A model generated the notes under the pieces. The model was given only the letters and a program-made list of their open reading frames with translations. It was not told the DNA's origin and ran no database searches. A stretch of 64,000 nucleotides of DNA, taken from NCBI RefSeq assembly GCF_018494085.1, contig NZ_JABBFP010000008.1, positions 1 to 64,000 on the forward strand. Reading direction: 5' to 3'. The position numbers and the translations under genes are program-made. The stretch comes from Rosenbergiella collisarenosi (GTDB lineage Bacteria > Pseudomonadota > Gammaproteobacteria > Enterobacterales > Enterobacteriaceae). Positions 8,802 through 17,259 of this stretch are shown here, in pieces (position 1 is the first letter of the stretch; every line of letters starts with the position of its first letter).

Positions 8802-9119
8802 ATGATCAGCTGCAAATTCGGAATTGGTCAGCACGTGCGTCATCAACTGACGGGAGCGTTGGGGGTGATTGTCGATATGGACCCGGCGTATGCACTCCAA
8901 ACGCCCACCCCACAAAGCCTCATCATTCACGAAGGATTGTTAGTGCTGCCTTGGTACTATGTGGTGATGGAAGATGAAGGGGGCGACACGGTGCAAACCT
9001 ACGTCGCAGAATCGCAATTAACCGGGGAACTGTCTAATGAGCACCTCGATAACCCCGAGTTAGACGATATCGCAGAGCGCGTACGTTCGAAAATCACCTC
9101 CCCCCTTCTACGCCACTAA
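8802..9119 (+). CDS. hspQ: Heat shock protein HspQ
   Basis: A small hemimethylated-DNA-binding-fold protein; in E. coli it promotes degradation of denatured DnaA, and in Yersinia and Salmonella it is a Lon specificity enhancer. The start at 8802 follows GGAG with 6 bases between and gives 105 residues, the E. coli length, with FGIGQHVRHQLTGALGVIVD at the N-terminus and a PWYYVVMEDEGG core. An open frame 4 codons upstream is ignored. It converges on helD with 13 bases between stops. The yccU-yccT-mgsA block that separates hspQ from helD in E. coli is missing. Confidence 0.92.
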   Translation: MISCKFGIGQHVRHQLTGALGVIVDMDPAYALQTPTPQSLIIHEGLLVLPWYYVVMEDEGGDTVQTYVAESQLTGELSNEHLDNPELDDIAERVRSKITSPLLRH

Positions 9120-9136
9120 GCCCCCATGGGGCTTAG
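9116..9136. terminator. Hairpin shared by the convergent hspQ and helD ends
   Basis: CTAAGCCCC pairs with GGGGCTTAG around CAT. The left arm begins in the hspQ stop codon and the right arm contains the helD stop. No clean U tract, so terminator function is uncertain. Confidence 0.45.
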
Positions 9137-11187
9137 GCTTTCTTCGCCACGGGCACCCCAAGCTGTTTAAGTTCTCCGACGAAAGGCGAAGGGTTTTCCT
9201 GATTAAACAGCAGCCATGACCGCTGTTTGGCCCGGGTTAATGCGACATAGGCGAGTCGCCGTTCTTCTGCATGGGGATAGTCTTCTTGCACGGCTAACAC
9301 TCCCCGCTCAATCACAGTTTCTTGATCCGCAGCAGGAAAGCCATCTTTACCGTCATTCATGCCACAGATTACGACATAGTCTGCTTCACGCCCCTTGCTC
9401 GCATGAATCGTCATAAATTCGACACTTAGGGTCGGCCAGCGCGTAGCTGCCTTATCGAGAACCTTAGGTTTGAGGTAGTGGTAGCGCGCTAACACTAGGA
9501 CGGTTTCCTGCTTTGTAACGAAGCCACTAAGCTTATCGAACAGCGCTTCGAGCTGCGTTTCATGCAATAAGGTGATGGTCTTCTTATTGCCTTGGCGCAG
9601 GCTGGTGATGTACTTACGAAGCTGCGCAGGGTTCTGCTGGATAAATTGCGAAGCGATATCGCTTTGACGCTGATCGAAGCGATAGGTCGTATCTAGTTGA
9701 CAGAGTGCAGCCTCGCCAAAGTAGTGGGCGAATTTGGTGGTTAAATCGAGTTGCGCGCCTGCGAAGCGATATATCGCCTGCCAATCATCGCCGACGGCGT
9801 AGAGATGGCTATGCTTATTCTGCTGACGTAATAGCGAAATCAGCCTCGCGCGTTGGGGTGAGATATCTTGAAATTCATCGACGAGAAGGTATTTCCAAGG
9901 GCTGATAAAGCGGCCTTTCTCAATCAGCCCACAGGCCTGCTCGATAAGACTCGTAAAGTCGACGGCTCCCTCTTCTTTTAACGCCGCCTTCCACGCCTTT
10001 AGAATCGGCGTCATCAATTTGATCCGCTTCGTAAATAACGGGCGATCCTCTTCGTTGACCTGCTCAATCATTTGCGCTTGAGTTCCACCGTGCATTCTGA
10101 TTAGGCCCAGCCATTTATCTAATAATACCGGTATTTTCTTCTGAATATCGGGCTGTTGCCAGTAAAGAGGCTCAGTAACCGACCAGCCTAGATCCTCTTC
10201 AAGGCAGTGCCGCCATTGATTTGCTGCGGCTTTTTTCTGACTACATTGTTCAATCCACTGATCGAGTAACAATTTATGGCGCTCTGCCGTATTACTTTCT
10301 AGCTCCGTTATTGTCGGGGTTTTATTAGTAACTTGCTGAATGATCGCTAACGCCAGACTATGAAAGGTTTTGGCAGTGACCTGTGCTGCTGCCGTACGCT
10401 CGGTAATGCGCTGATTAAGTTCCTCTGCGGCTTTTCGACCAAAGGCCAATACCAGGATCTGCTCAGCGAGAGCCTGTTTACGCAGTATTAACCATGCGGT
10501 TTTCGCTACCAGCACCGATGTTTTACCGCTGCCGGCCCCCGCTAGGACTAAAACAGATTTTTCGTCGTTCATCACGGCTTGCCGCTGGGAGGAATTTAAC
10601 GGGGAGCGTTCTACGGTGGCGAAAAACTCAGCATAGTTTTTTTCTAATTGCGCCATCCATTGCTGATTGCGTTGTTGACGCTGAGTTTCCGGCGCCGTTA
10701 ACCACGATTGGCAAAACTGCCAGCGGCTATAACTATTGGGAAACTCTTTTAATCGAATCGTTGGGAGAGGCAGCGCGGTAAGGGCATCGTGAATGTGAGA
10801 CTGTAAGTCACCTAACGACACTTGTGTCAGCCAACCATCTTTTTGTACACGTTGCAGAATGAATGTCTCGGTTTCCTGCAGCAGCTGATCACAAATGGTG
10901 ACCATCTGTTCCGTCCACGACTGCCACGCTTGCATGAGATGTTGCCAGAAGCGTTGTGTTTCTAGCCACTCTGTTCCATGGAGACGAACCACCTTTTGGT
11001 CCGCGAGTTCAAACTCCAATTCGCCCCACACGACTCCGCGCTTGCAACGGATACCGATCAATTGGTTAAAAGGTATAATGTATTCATGATGATCGCCTGA
11101 AACCTCGATCCCTGCGCTAAGCATACGAACCCGATGATAAGGATGCTGTGCGAGCTTCTTTCCGATTGACGTTGCTTTTAGTTCCAT
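9133..11187 (-). CDS. helD: DNA helicase IV
   Basis: Superfamily I 3'-5' DNA helicase of the UvrD/Rep type, 684 residues as in E. coli HelD. A family-specific N-terminal region comes first (ELKATSIGKKLAQHPYHRV, then EYIIPFNQLIGIRCKRG). The Walker A motif LVLAGAGSGKTS lies near residue 210, motif II is LLVDEFQDISPQRA, then GDDWQAIYRFAGAQ and, near the end, MTIHASKGREADYV and ERRLAYVALTRAKQR. The start is ATG at 11187 by alignment; four extra upstream codons are open. It is divergent from yccF. In E. coli mgsA lies next to helD; it is not here. Confidence 0.95.
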   Translation of the reverse strand: MELKATSIGKKLAQHPYHRVRMLSAGIEVSGDHHEYIIPFNQLIGIRCKRGVVWGELEFELADQKVVRLHGTEWLETQRFWQHLMQAWQSWTEQMVTICDQLLQETETFILQRVQKDGWLTQVSLGDLQSHIHDALTALPLPTIRLKEFPNSYSRWQFCQSWLTAPETQRQQRNQQWMAQLEKNYAEFFATVERSPLNSSQRQAVMNDEKSVLVLAGAGSGKTSVLVAKTAWLILRKQALAEQILVLAFGRKAAEELNQRITERTAAAQVTAKTFHSLALAIIQQVTNKTPTITELESNTAERHKLLLDQWIEQCSQKKAAANQWRHCLEEDLGWSVTEPLYWQQPDIQKKIPVLLDKWLGLIRMHGGTQAQMIEQVNEEDRPLFTKRIKLMTPILKAWKAALKEEGAVDFTSLIEQACGLIEKGRFISPWKYLLVDEFQDISPQRARLISLLRQQNKHSHLYAVGDDWQAIYRFAGAQLDLTTKFAHYFGEAALCQLDTTYRFDQRQSDIASQFIQQNPAQLRKYITSLRQGNKKTITLLHETQLEALFDKLSGFVTKQETVLVLARYHYLKPKVLDKAATRWPTLSVEFMTIHASKGREADYVVICGMNDGKDGFPAADQETVIERGVLAVQEDYPHAEERRLAYVALTRAKQRSWLLFNQENPSPFVGELKQLGVPVAKKA

Positions 11188-11296
11188 GCACCTGACCATT
11201 GATTTACACTATCTCTGTTTTCGATTTTAACTGCCAATAGGCCGAGCCTCCAGATAAATCTACCTCGATATAAACTTCAATAGGGATGATCATTGC

Positions 11297-11746
11297 ATGC
11301 GAAGTGTGCTCAATATTTTAAATTTTTTCCTCGGCGGTTTTTTTACCAGCCTCTCTTGGTTAATCGTAACGCTATTAACCGTGGTCTTTATTTTTACCCT
11401 TCCACTGACGCGTTCATGTTGGGAAATTACAAAACTATCGTTCGTCCCCTTCGGTAATGAGGCCGTACATGTCGATCTACTGAGACCCGAAAGTAAAAAT
11501 CGCCTCATGAATTCTGGCGGTACCTTACTCAATGTCGTGTGGCTGGTGCTCTTCGGTTGGTGGCTCTGTCTCTCACATATCTCTGTCGGGATTGCACAGT
11601 GTGTGACGATAATCGGTATCCCTACTGGTCTTGCACATTTCAAAATTGCCGTGATCGCGTTGTGGCCAGTCGGGCGTCGCGTGGTCAGCGTAGAGCAAGC
11701 TCAAGCCGCGCGTGACAGCGCAGCGCGACTACAATACGGTAACTGA
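11297..11746 (+). CDS. yccF: Inner-membrane protein YccF
   Basis: A 149-residue membrane protein (E. coli YccF has 148) with two YccF-domain repeats. The first is a hydrophobic stretch ending TLPLTRSCWEITKLSFVPFG; the second holds GTLLNVVWLVLFGWWLCLSH and IGIPTGLAHFKIAVIALWPVG. The function is unknown. It lies just before yccS, with 2 bases between stop and GTG start, so the two are translationally linked. Confidence 0.93.
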   Translation: MRSVLNILNFFLGGFFTSLSWLIVTLLTVVFIFTLPLTRSCWEITKLSFVPFGNEAVHVDLLRPESKNRLMNSGGTLLNVVWLVLFGWWLCLSHISVGIAQCVTIIGIPTGLAHFKIAVIALWPVGRRVVSVEQAQAARDSAARLQYGN

Positions 11747-11748
11747 TC

Positions 11749-13881
11749 GTGATCCCTCGCCGCGCACTTCATCGACACTGGCAACATTACGTTCTGAATC
11801 GGCTATGGCAAGAGCCGGTTAGGATCTTTCTCGCGATGAGTTGCGTGGCAATTTTTGCTTGGCAGCACCATACGGTGATCTGGACGATCCCCCTTATCCT
11901 TGGGATTGTCGCAGCAGCCCTCACCGATATCGACGACCGTCTCACGGGTCGTGTAAAGAATATTGTTATTACGCTGGTGAGTTTCGCTATCGCCACGACG
12001 AGCGTTGAGTTACTTTTCCCCTATCCGGCATTATTTATTTGTGGGTTAGGTCTATCAAGCTGGGCATTTATCATGCTTGGCGCCTTAGGGCAGCGCTACG
12101 CAACGATCGCTTTTGGCGCTATCTTGATTGCTATTTATACCATGTTGGGGATTGGACTGTTCCCTAAATGGTATATACAGCCTTTATTCCTGCTTGCTGG
12201 CGCGGGGGTGTACTATCTTTTTACGCTATTTAACCATCTTCTTTTTCCTGCTCGCCCGGTAGAGGCACAGTTGATTAGCACTTATAACGCACTTGCTAAA
12301 TATCTAGACACTAAAGCGACACTGTTCGACCCCGATGGCGACGCGCAACAAGCCCGCCCCTTGTACAAGGTGTCGCTGGCAAATAGTCAGTTGGTTCAGC
12401 AACTCAATACCGTTAAAACTGCCATCCAGAGTCGCCTACGCGGAGACCGGGCAAGTAGCGCTAGCCGACGTGCTCTGCTTTACTACTTCGTCGCGCAGGA
12501 AATCCACGAACGAGCGAACTCATCACATATCGATCATCCCCGCTTACAGGATGACTGGCACTTCAATGAGTTGATGTTCCGCTTTGAACGTTTACTGCAT
12601 CAACAAGCACTAGCCTGTCGCAATATTGCAGAGAGCCTACAGACCAAACAAGATTACCACCATAGTCGTAATTTCGAACGCGCCTTCCTGAAAGTTGAGG
12701 CTGCTCTTGAAAGAATATCTTCTTTTGCTGAAAAAGAGAGTTGCGAACGGTTACGTTGGTTGTTGAAGAATTTACGGGCCATCGATAGCCAACTTGCATC
12801 TGTCGCCTCGGAGCAGCTTGCGGCTACCGATTGGCACACGATCGACACTGAACTTTCTTTCGAGGGGTTACAGGGATGGCAGGATATAAAATCACGTTTC
12901 AAAAGCCATCTTACCCCTAAGTCTCCGTTATTTCGGCACGCCTTTAGAGTCAGTATTGTGCTCTGCCTCGGGTATTTATTTATTCAGACCATCGGCTTAG
13001 AACGCGGCTACTGGATACTTCTCACCTCGCTGTTTGTTTGCCAACCTAACTACTCCGCGACTAAACGCCGCTTAGCATTGAGAGTTATCGGAACGCTTGT
13101 CGGAATAGCGATTGGCTTACCTTTACTCTGGCTCGTGCCTTCATTACCTGGTCAATTAGTCGCCATTGTACTATTCGGCGTCTTATTCTTTTTATTTAGG
13201 CAGGTGCAATACGCGCAGGCCACGCTCTTTATTACATTAATGGTTCTATTTTGTTTTAACTTGCTTGGGGAAGGGTTTAACGTCGCGTTACCACGTATTA
13301 CCGATACATTAATCGGTTGTGGACTGGCTTGGCTAGCAGTGAGTTATATTTTCCCCGATTGGCATTATCGACAATTTTCAGCCGTCATTGCAAAAGCTTA
13401 CGCTGCTAATCTGGATTACTTAAAAGCGGTTACTTATCAGTATCAAAACGGTAAAGATAATGGCGTCGCGTACCGTATCGCCCGGCGTAATGCACATAAC
13501 GCCGATGCTGAGCTCGCGTCGGTGATTACCCTTTCTGAAGAAAAAGCTTGGCCAAGCCTAGCCGCGAAAGAACGCTCTTTTTCAATACTGTGTACCAATC
13601 ATAGCTTATTAAGCTACATTGCGGCGCTAGGGGCTCACCGCCAGCGTATTGGTAACCAGCAGTTAGTTGACTTATTGCATGATCTTGCCGCCTACGCAGA
13701 GGGCCATCAGCATCTTAATAATGAGGAGATGTCGGCTGCCCTCGCAGCGCTTAGATTACGCGCTGATTCCTTAGAGATTGATGACGAGCCACAAAAAGCA
13801 CTGATTATTCAGCAGGTCTCATTGATCATTCATACTCTGAGCGAGATAAATAAAGCTAAACCGCTACAGTTAATACTGTAG
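11749..13881 (+). CDS. yccS: YccS, FUSC-family inner-membrane protein
   Basis: A 710-residue member of the YccS/YhfK family with an N-terminal block of about six membrane segments (residues ~25-165), a soluble central region, a second membrane block (~390-520, starting near FRHAFRVSIVLCLGYLFIQT) and a soluble C-terminus. Proteins with this FUSC architecture are aromatic-acid efflux pumps in some cases (AaeB); the substrate of YccS is not known. The start is GTG, 2 bases after the yccF stop. Its last 26 bases overlap the 3' end of tfoX on the other strand. Confidence 0.92.
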   Translation: MIPRRALHRHWQHYVLNRLWQEPVRIFLAMSCVAIFAWQHHTVIWTIPLILGIVAAALTDIDDRLTGRVKNIVITLVSFAIATTSVELLFPYPALFICGLGLSSWAFIMLGALGQRYATIAFGAILIAIYTMLGIGLFPKWYIQPLFLLAGAGVYYLFTLFNHLLFPARPVEAQLISTYNALAKYLDTKATLFDPDGDAQQARPLYKVSLANSQLVQQLNTVKTAIQSRLRGDRASSASRRALLYYFVAQEIHERANSSHIDHPRLQDDWHFNELMFRFERLLHQQALACRNIAESLQTKQDYHHSRNFERAFLKVEAALERISSFAEKESCERLRWLLKNLRAIDSQLASVASEQLAATDWHTIDTELSFEGLQGWQDIKSRFKSHLTPKSPLFRHAFRVSIVLCLGYLFIQTIGLERGYWILLTSLFVCQPNYSATKRRLALRVIGTLVGIAIGLPLLWLVPSLPGQLVAIVLFGVLFFLFRQVQYAQATLFITLMVLFCFNLLGEGFNVALPRITDTLIGCGLAWLAVSYIFPDWHYRQFSAVIAKAYAANLDYLKAVTYQYQNGKDNGVAYRIARRNAHNADAELASVITLSEEKAWPSLAAKERSFSILCTNHSLLSYIAALGAHRQRIGNQQLVDLLHDLAAYAEGHQHLNNEEMSAALAALRLRADSLEIDDEPQKALIIQQVSLIIHTLSEINKAKPLQLIL

Positions 13882-14506
13882 GGTGCGTTAAGGTAGGTAT
13901 CGAACGACTAGCGGTAAAAGCGCTATGCCACCGTATGAGTTCGTGCCTAACGCTTTGCGGTAGAACAGCATGGTGAATACCCATGATTGCCCCTTGTAGA
14001 TAAAAGAGCGTTGGAAGCCCCAGATGCTTATTACGTTGATACATTAAGGTCCAGCATTGTTGGACACCGGCGTTACGTAACTGCTCTTCCGTATGGATAC
14101 CGACTTCTCTTAACAACGTTTCAAAGCGGATCCCCAAGTTGGGGAGGTCCTTCAACCTACGGTGCGCCTGTTTGTATACTCTGCAGTTTTTTGCATCTTG
14201 TAGTGCAGCCCGCGAGAGTTTGAGTAGGCTTATCTCGTCCTGCCATAGTTGCTCACTCACGCTAAAATAATTTAATGCGATTGCACTACCTCTTTTAGAG
14301 AAAATGAAGGGATTAAGCGTATGTTGGCTAAGGTATTGCGACATGACTTCACTTCCTCGCAAATAAACTTCCCCCTGTTTCACTAGCGCAAATACGACGC
14401 TATCGATTGAAAGAGAATACCCTCCAAATTGGGTTTTAGATTGAATACAACCCAATGAACAGACTTTATTTGTGAAGTCTGCGATACATTGTTGAGAACG
14501 ATTCAT
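13856..14506 (-). CDS. tfoX: Competence/CRP-S regulator TfoX (Sxy)
   Basis: TfoX/Sxy acts with CRP to switch on competence (CRP-S) promoters. The 216-residue product (E. coli Sxy 209) has a TfoX N-terminal domain (about 10-105; FGGYSLSIDSVVFALVKQGEVYLR) and a TfoX C-terminal domain (about 115-195; LKDLPNLGIRFETLLREVGI, then EEQLRNAGVQQCWTLM). It is divergent from sulA across a 207-base gap and convergent with yccS, overlapping it by 26 bases. The ribosome site is GGAGGAT just before ATG. comEC at 54025-56274 is another competence-type gene in this window. Confidence 0.9.
   Translation of the reverse strand: MNRSQQCIADFTNKVCSLGCIQSKTQFGGYSLSIDSVVFALVKQGEVYLRGSEVMSQYLSQHTLNPFIFSKRGSAIALNYFSVSEQLWQDEISLLKLSRAALQDAKNCRVYKQAHRRLKDLPNLGIRFETLLREVGIHTEEQLRNAGVQQCWTLMYQRNKHLGLPTLFYLQGAIMGIHHAVLPQSVRHELIRWHSAFTASRSIPTLTHPTVLTVAV
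13864..13881. repeat. Perfect inverted repeat spanning the yccS stop codon
   Basis: CTACAGT pairs with ACTGTAG around TAAT. It lies wholly inside the overlap of the convergent yccS and tfoX ends, so both mRNAs carry it. Neither strand has a U tract directly after it, so it may protect 3' ends rather than terminate. Confidence 0.4.
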
Positions 14507-14656
14507 AGCGATCCTCCTGACCGTGAATTCACTAACTCATTGATATAAATATCCTTATAGGGGCATTTACCTTAAATAATTAAAAGTAGTTGTTCAATTA
14601 ATAAATATAAAATGCTCGGTATGTATTCCAAATCTCTCAAAGGAGGCAAGAAATGA

Positions 14657-14685
14657 TTGATCTTTGGGTGAAGTAGATTTACTGT
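14657..14685 (+). promoter_or_regulatory. sulA promoter
   Basis: TTGATC (14657-14662) and TACTGT (14680-14685) are separated by 17 bases. The same two hexamers with the same spacing form the E. coli sulA promoter as I remember it. The -10 element overlaps the LexA box. Confidence 0.75.
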
Positions 14686-14697
14686 ATATCCATACAG
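14682..14697 (+). promoter_or_regulatory. LexA operator (SOS box) of sulA
   Basis: CTGTATATCCATACAG fits the LexA consensus CTGT-N8-ACAG perfectly. It overlaps the -10 element and lies 16 bases before the sulA start codon, so sulA should be a tightly repressed SOS gene. Confidence 0.93.
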
Positions 14698-14713
14698 TGC
14701 ATAGGAGCTAACC

Positions 14714-15205
14714 ATGATCACACCCCATTCTGTAAATGACACAACAAATTTGGCAATTTCTCTCTCAACGATGAATGACTCGCAGGGCGGGATGAACCAA
14801 ATTTGTTATGATGATGCTTCGCCATCTCTCCTAAACCTATTGCTTTTACCGGCAATTAAACAACTGGGGCAGCAAGCAAAATGGATGTTATGGCTAACTC
14901 CCGAAAACCGACTTGATCGCGCTTGGTTAGAGCACTCAGGTATTTCACTGATTAAGTCTGTTCAGCTCCCCATGCTTACCCATGAACAGAAAATCGACTC
15001 AATGACCCAAGCGATTAAATCGGGTAATTATAGCGTGATCACTGTATGGCTAGATGATGAGTTAACACCTGAGCAAGAATATTCGTTAGATTACTCGGCC
15101 AAGGAGTCGGAAACTGTCGTCTTCGTTCTGCGCAATAATTCGACAAAAAAGCGCCTTGCCAGACAAGTCGAACGCTATAAAATTCCCACTTTTGCATTTC
15201 TTTAA
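14714..15205 (+). CDS. sulA: SOS cell-division inhibitor SulA
   Basis: Binds FtsZ and blocks septation during the SOS response. The 163-residue product resembles E. coli SulA (169) best in the centre: LLLLPAIKQLGQQAKWMLWL, TPENRLDRAWLEHSGISLIK, and KSGNYSVITVWLDDELT. The first ~30 residues and the C-terminus are divergent; the end reads RYKIPTFAFL instead of the E. coli end, which carries the Lon recognition signal. AGGAG precedes ATG by 7 bases. A perfect LexA box controls it, and ompA follows on the same strand after a 345-base gap, as in E. coli. Confidence 0.9.
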   Translation: MITPHSVNDTTNLAISLSTMNDSQGGMNQICYDDASPSLLNLLLLPAIKQLGQQAKWMLWLTPENRLDRAWLEHSGISLIKSVQLPMLTHEQKIDSMTQAIKSGNYSVITVWLDDELTPEQEYSLDYSAKESETVVFVLRNNSTKKRLARQVERYKIPTFAFL

Positions 15206-15550
15206 GTTTATTGAGATTTATCTGAAGATTTTTTTTATCAAAATTTAAATCTGCTCAATTAACTAACACTCTCAGGCGGGACAACGCCTGCAAGCACGAT
15301 TACATTTTTTATCGTTACCGAAGTTCAGTTTTAAATGTAACGGAATGTGTATAAAATGCTGTTTTTTACTGTACATCGTTATATCTTACTTGTAAGTTTT
15401 TAAACACGTTGTAGACTTTAGCTCGCTAGGGTGCTCAAAAACCTCCAGTTTTAGCTGAGTATAAAACGAGCGAAAAAGACCCAGCGAAGAATTGCAACGC
15501 AGAGCAAATTTTATGCTCATTGCCAATTTTGGATGATAACGAGGCGCAAA
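15206..15550 (+). promoter_or_regulatory. sulA-ompA intergenic region with ompA promoter and leader
   Basis: This 345-base gap has no gene. TTGTAA (15390-15395), 16 bases and TAGACT (15412-15417) match the E. coli ompA promoter as I recall it, giving an mRNA leader of about 130 bases. The leader holds a possible stem (GCTCAAAAAC... with GTTTTAGCTGAG, about 15433-15460) and ends with the conserved ribosome-site region GATGATAACGAGGCGCAAA. In E. coli this leader stabilises the mRNA and its SD region is the target of MicA small RNA; I infer the same here. CAGGCG/CGCCTG near 15273-15290 is a short hairpin after sulA. Confidence 0.75.
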
Positions 15551-16603
15551 ATGAAAAAAACAGCTATCGCAATTGCAGTGGCACTAGCAGGTTTAGCAAC
15601 TACCGTTGCTCAAGCTGCACCAAAAGACGACACTTGGTACGTTGGTGGTAAATTAGGTTGGTCTCAATACCACGACACCGGTTTCTCTGGTAACCACTAC
15701 CAAGTTACTAACGAAGCGCGTGACAACCAACTGGGTGCTGGTGCATTCGTTGGCTATCAAGCAAACCCATACTTAGGTTTCGAAATGGGTTATGACTGGT
15801 TAGGCCGTATGAAATATACTGGTCAAAACCACGGCGCATTCATCGGTCAAGGCGTTCAACTGGCAGCTAAACTTAGCTACCCAATCACTGACGACTTAGA
15901 CGTTTATACTCGTTTAGGCGGCATGTTATGGCGTGTAGATGCTAAAGATTACCAAGGTCACCACAACATCGACACTGGCGTATCTCCTTTAGCAGCTGCT
16001 GGTTTCGAATATGCTCTGACTCAAAACTGGGCAACCCGTTTAGAATACCAATGGGTTAACAACATCGGTGACCGTAACACCACTGGTGCTCGTCCAGACA
16101 ACGGCATGCTGAGCCTTGGCTTATCTTACCGTTTCGGTCAAGATGACGTTGCTCCAGCGCCAGCTCCAGCTCCAGCGCCAGCGCCAGTTGTTGAAACTAA
16201 GCACTTTACTCTGAAATCAGACGTACTGTTCAACTTCAACAAAGCAACTCTGAAAACTTCAGGCCAATCAGCACTGGATCAACTGTACTCACAGTTAAGC
16301 AACTTAGATCCTAAAGATGGTTCTGTTGTTGTTCTGGGCTTCACAGACCGTATCGGTTCTGATAGCTACAACCAAAACCTGTCTGAGAAACGTGCTCAAT
16401 CAGTTGTGGATTACTTAGTATCTAAAGGTATCCCTTCTAACAAGATCTCTGCACGCGGTATGGGCGAATCTAACCCAGTTACTGGCAACACCTGTGACAA
16501 CGTTAAGAAACGTGCTGCTCTGATCGACTGCTTAGGTCCAGATCGTCGCGTTGAAATCGAAGTTAAAGGCGTTAAAGACGTCGTTTCTCAGCCACAAGGC
16601 TAA
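15551..16603 (+). CDS. ompA: Outer membrane protein A
   Basis: Abundant outer-membrane protein that anchors the outer membrane to peptidoglycan. The 350-residue precursor (E. coli 346) has a 21-residue signal peptide ending VAQA, an eight-stranded beta-barrel (to about residue 195), an Ala-Pro hinge of six repeats, and a C-terminal OmpA-like peptidoglycan-binding domain with [20 protein letters not shown] and the two conserved cysteines (NTCDN, LIDCLG). ATG at 15551 is chosen over an in-frame start 6 codons upstream because the signal peptide and the conserved SD begin there. Codon use is that of a highly expressed gene. Confidence 0.98.
   Translation: MKKTAIAIAVALAGLATTVAQAAPKDDTWYVGGKLGWSQYHDTGFSGNHYQVTNEARDNQLGAGAFVGYQANPYLGFEMGYDWLGRMKYTGQNHGAFIGQGVQLAAKLSYPITDDLDVYTRLGGMLWRVDAKDYQGHHNIDTGVSPLAAAGFEYALTQNWATRLEYQWVNNIGDRNTTGARPDNGMLSLGLSYRFGQDDVAPAPAPAPAPAPVVETKHFTLKSDVLFNFNKATLKTSGQSALDQLYSQLSNLDPKDGSVVVLGFTDRIGSDSYNQNLSEKRAQSVVDYLVSKGIPSNKISARGMGESNPVTGNTCDNVKKRAALIDCLGPDRRVEIEVKGVKDVVSQPQG
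16151..16186 (+). repeat. Six-fold Ala-Pro repeat in the OmpA hinge
   Basis: Six copies of a GCNCCA hexamer code for alternating Ala and Pro between the barrel and the periplasmic domain. Such hinge repeats vary in number between strains. Confidence 0.85.
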
Positions 16604-16614
16604 GAGACAACAAT

Positions 16615-16644
16615 AAAAAACCCCGCTTCTGCGGGGTTTTTTTT
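16615..16644. terminator. Bidirectional terminator between ompA and matP
   Basis: CCCCGC pairs with GCGGGG around TTCT, flanked by six A residues and eight T residues, serving both convergent genes. It reaches the matP stop codon. Confidence 0.93.
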
Positions 16645-17101
16645 ATTCTTTTTTTAGTTCCAAGATTGACGTAAGCCCTTCTTTGAGCGAACTCATTTGA
16701 GAAGCATATTTCTCTTTACGCTCGGCATCCTCGATTAACTGAACAATCGTCTCCGAAAGCGTAACTTCCCTTCGATGTGCTAATCCAGCCAGTCGTTGCC
16801 ACACGAGGTATTCAAGATCGATAGATTTTTTTCGTGTGTGTTGCTGTTCCGCATTGAAATGGCGCTTACGTCTTGCGCGGATCGTTTGGCTCATTCGATT
16901 AGCGAGCTGAGGATTCATATGTTGCGAGATCCACGCAGAGATAGATTCAGGCTGATGCTCGTAACTCAAGAGCAGTCTTACCGCCTCATCGGCGGCTGAT
17001 TGTTCTATGTGGCGCGTGATCAATTCACCTTCACGGTGTTTCTTGATTAAATATTTCCATTTCCAGCCTGACTCGAGATTCTCTAACTGTAAATATTTCA
17101 T
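16643..17101 (-). CDS. matP: Macrodomain Ter protein MatP
   Basis: Binds matS sites and organises the Ter macrodomain; it also links Ter to the divisome through ZapB and displaces MukBEF from Ter. The 152-residue product (E. coli 150) has the N-terminal coiled region ([20 protein letters not shown]) and a ribbon-helix-helix region near 90-130 ([20 protein letters not shown], then [20 protein letters not shown]). It is divergent from lonH and convergent with ompA as in E. coli. Its functional partner complex MukFEB is coded in the same window. Confidence 0.95.
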   Translation of the reverse strand: MKYLQLENLESGWKWKYLIKKHREGELITRHIEQSAADEAVRLLLSYEHQPESISAWISQHMNPQLANRMSQTIRARRKRHFNAEQQHTRKKSIDLEYLVWQRLAGLAHRREVTLSETIVQLIEDAERKEKYASQMSSLKEGLTSILELKKE

Positions 17102-17259
17102 CAGGTTCCTTAAAATTAATCACTCGGCACTAGAATACCAGCTTTAGGTTTTTCTGCAGCCAAATTTGTCGTCCGCCGTCCCCACATCCACCTACATGGT
17201 GTCTCGAGTCGAACTACGATATAATTGCTCTTTTACGTTCAAGGCATAACAAGATTACT

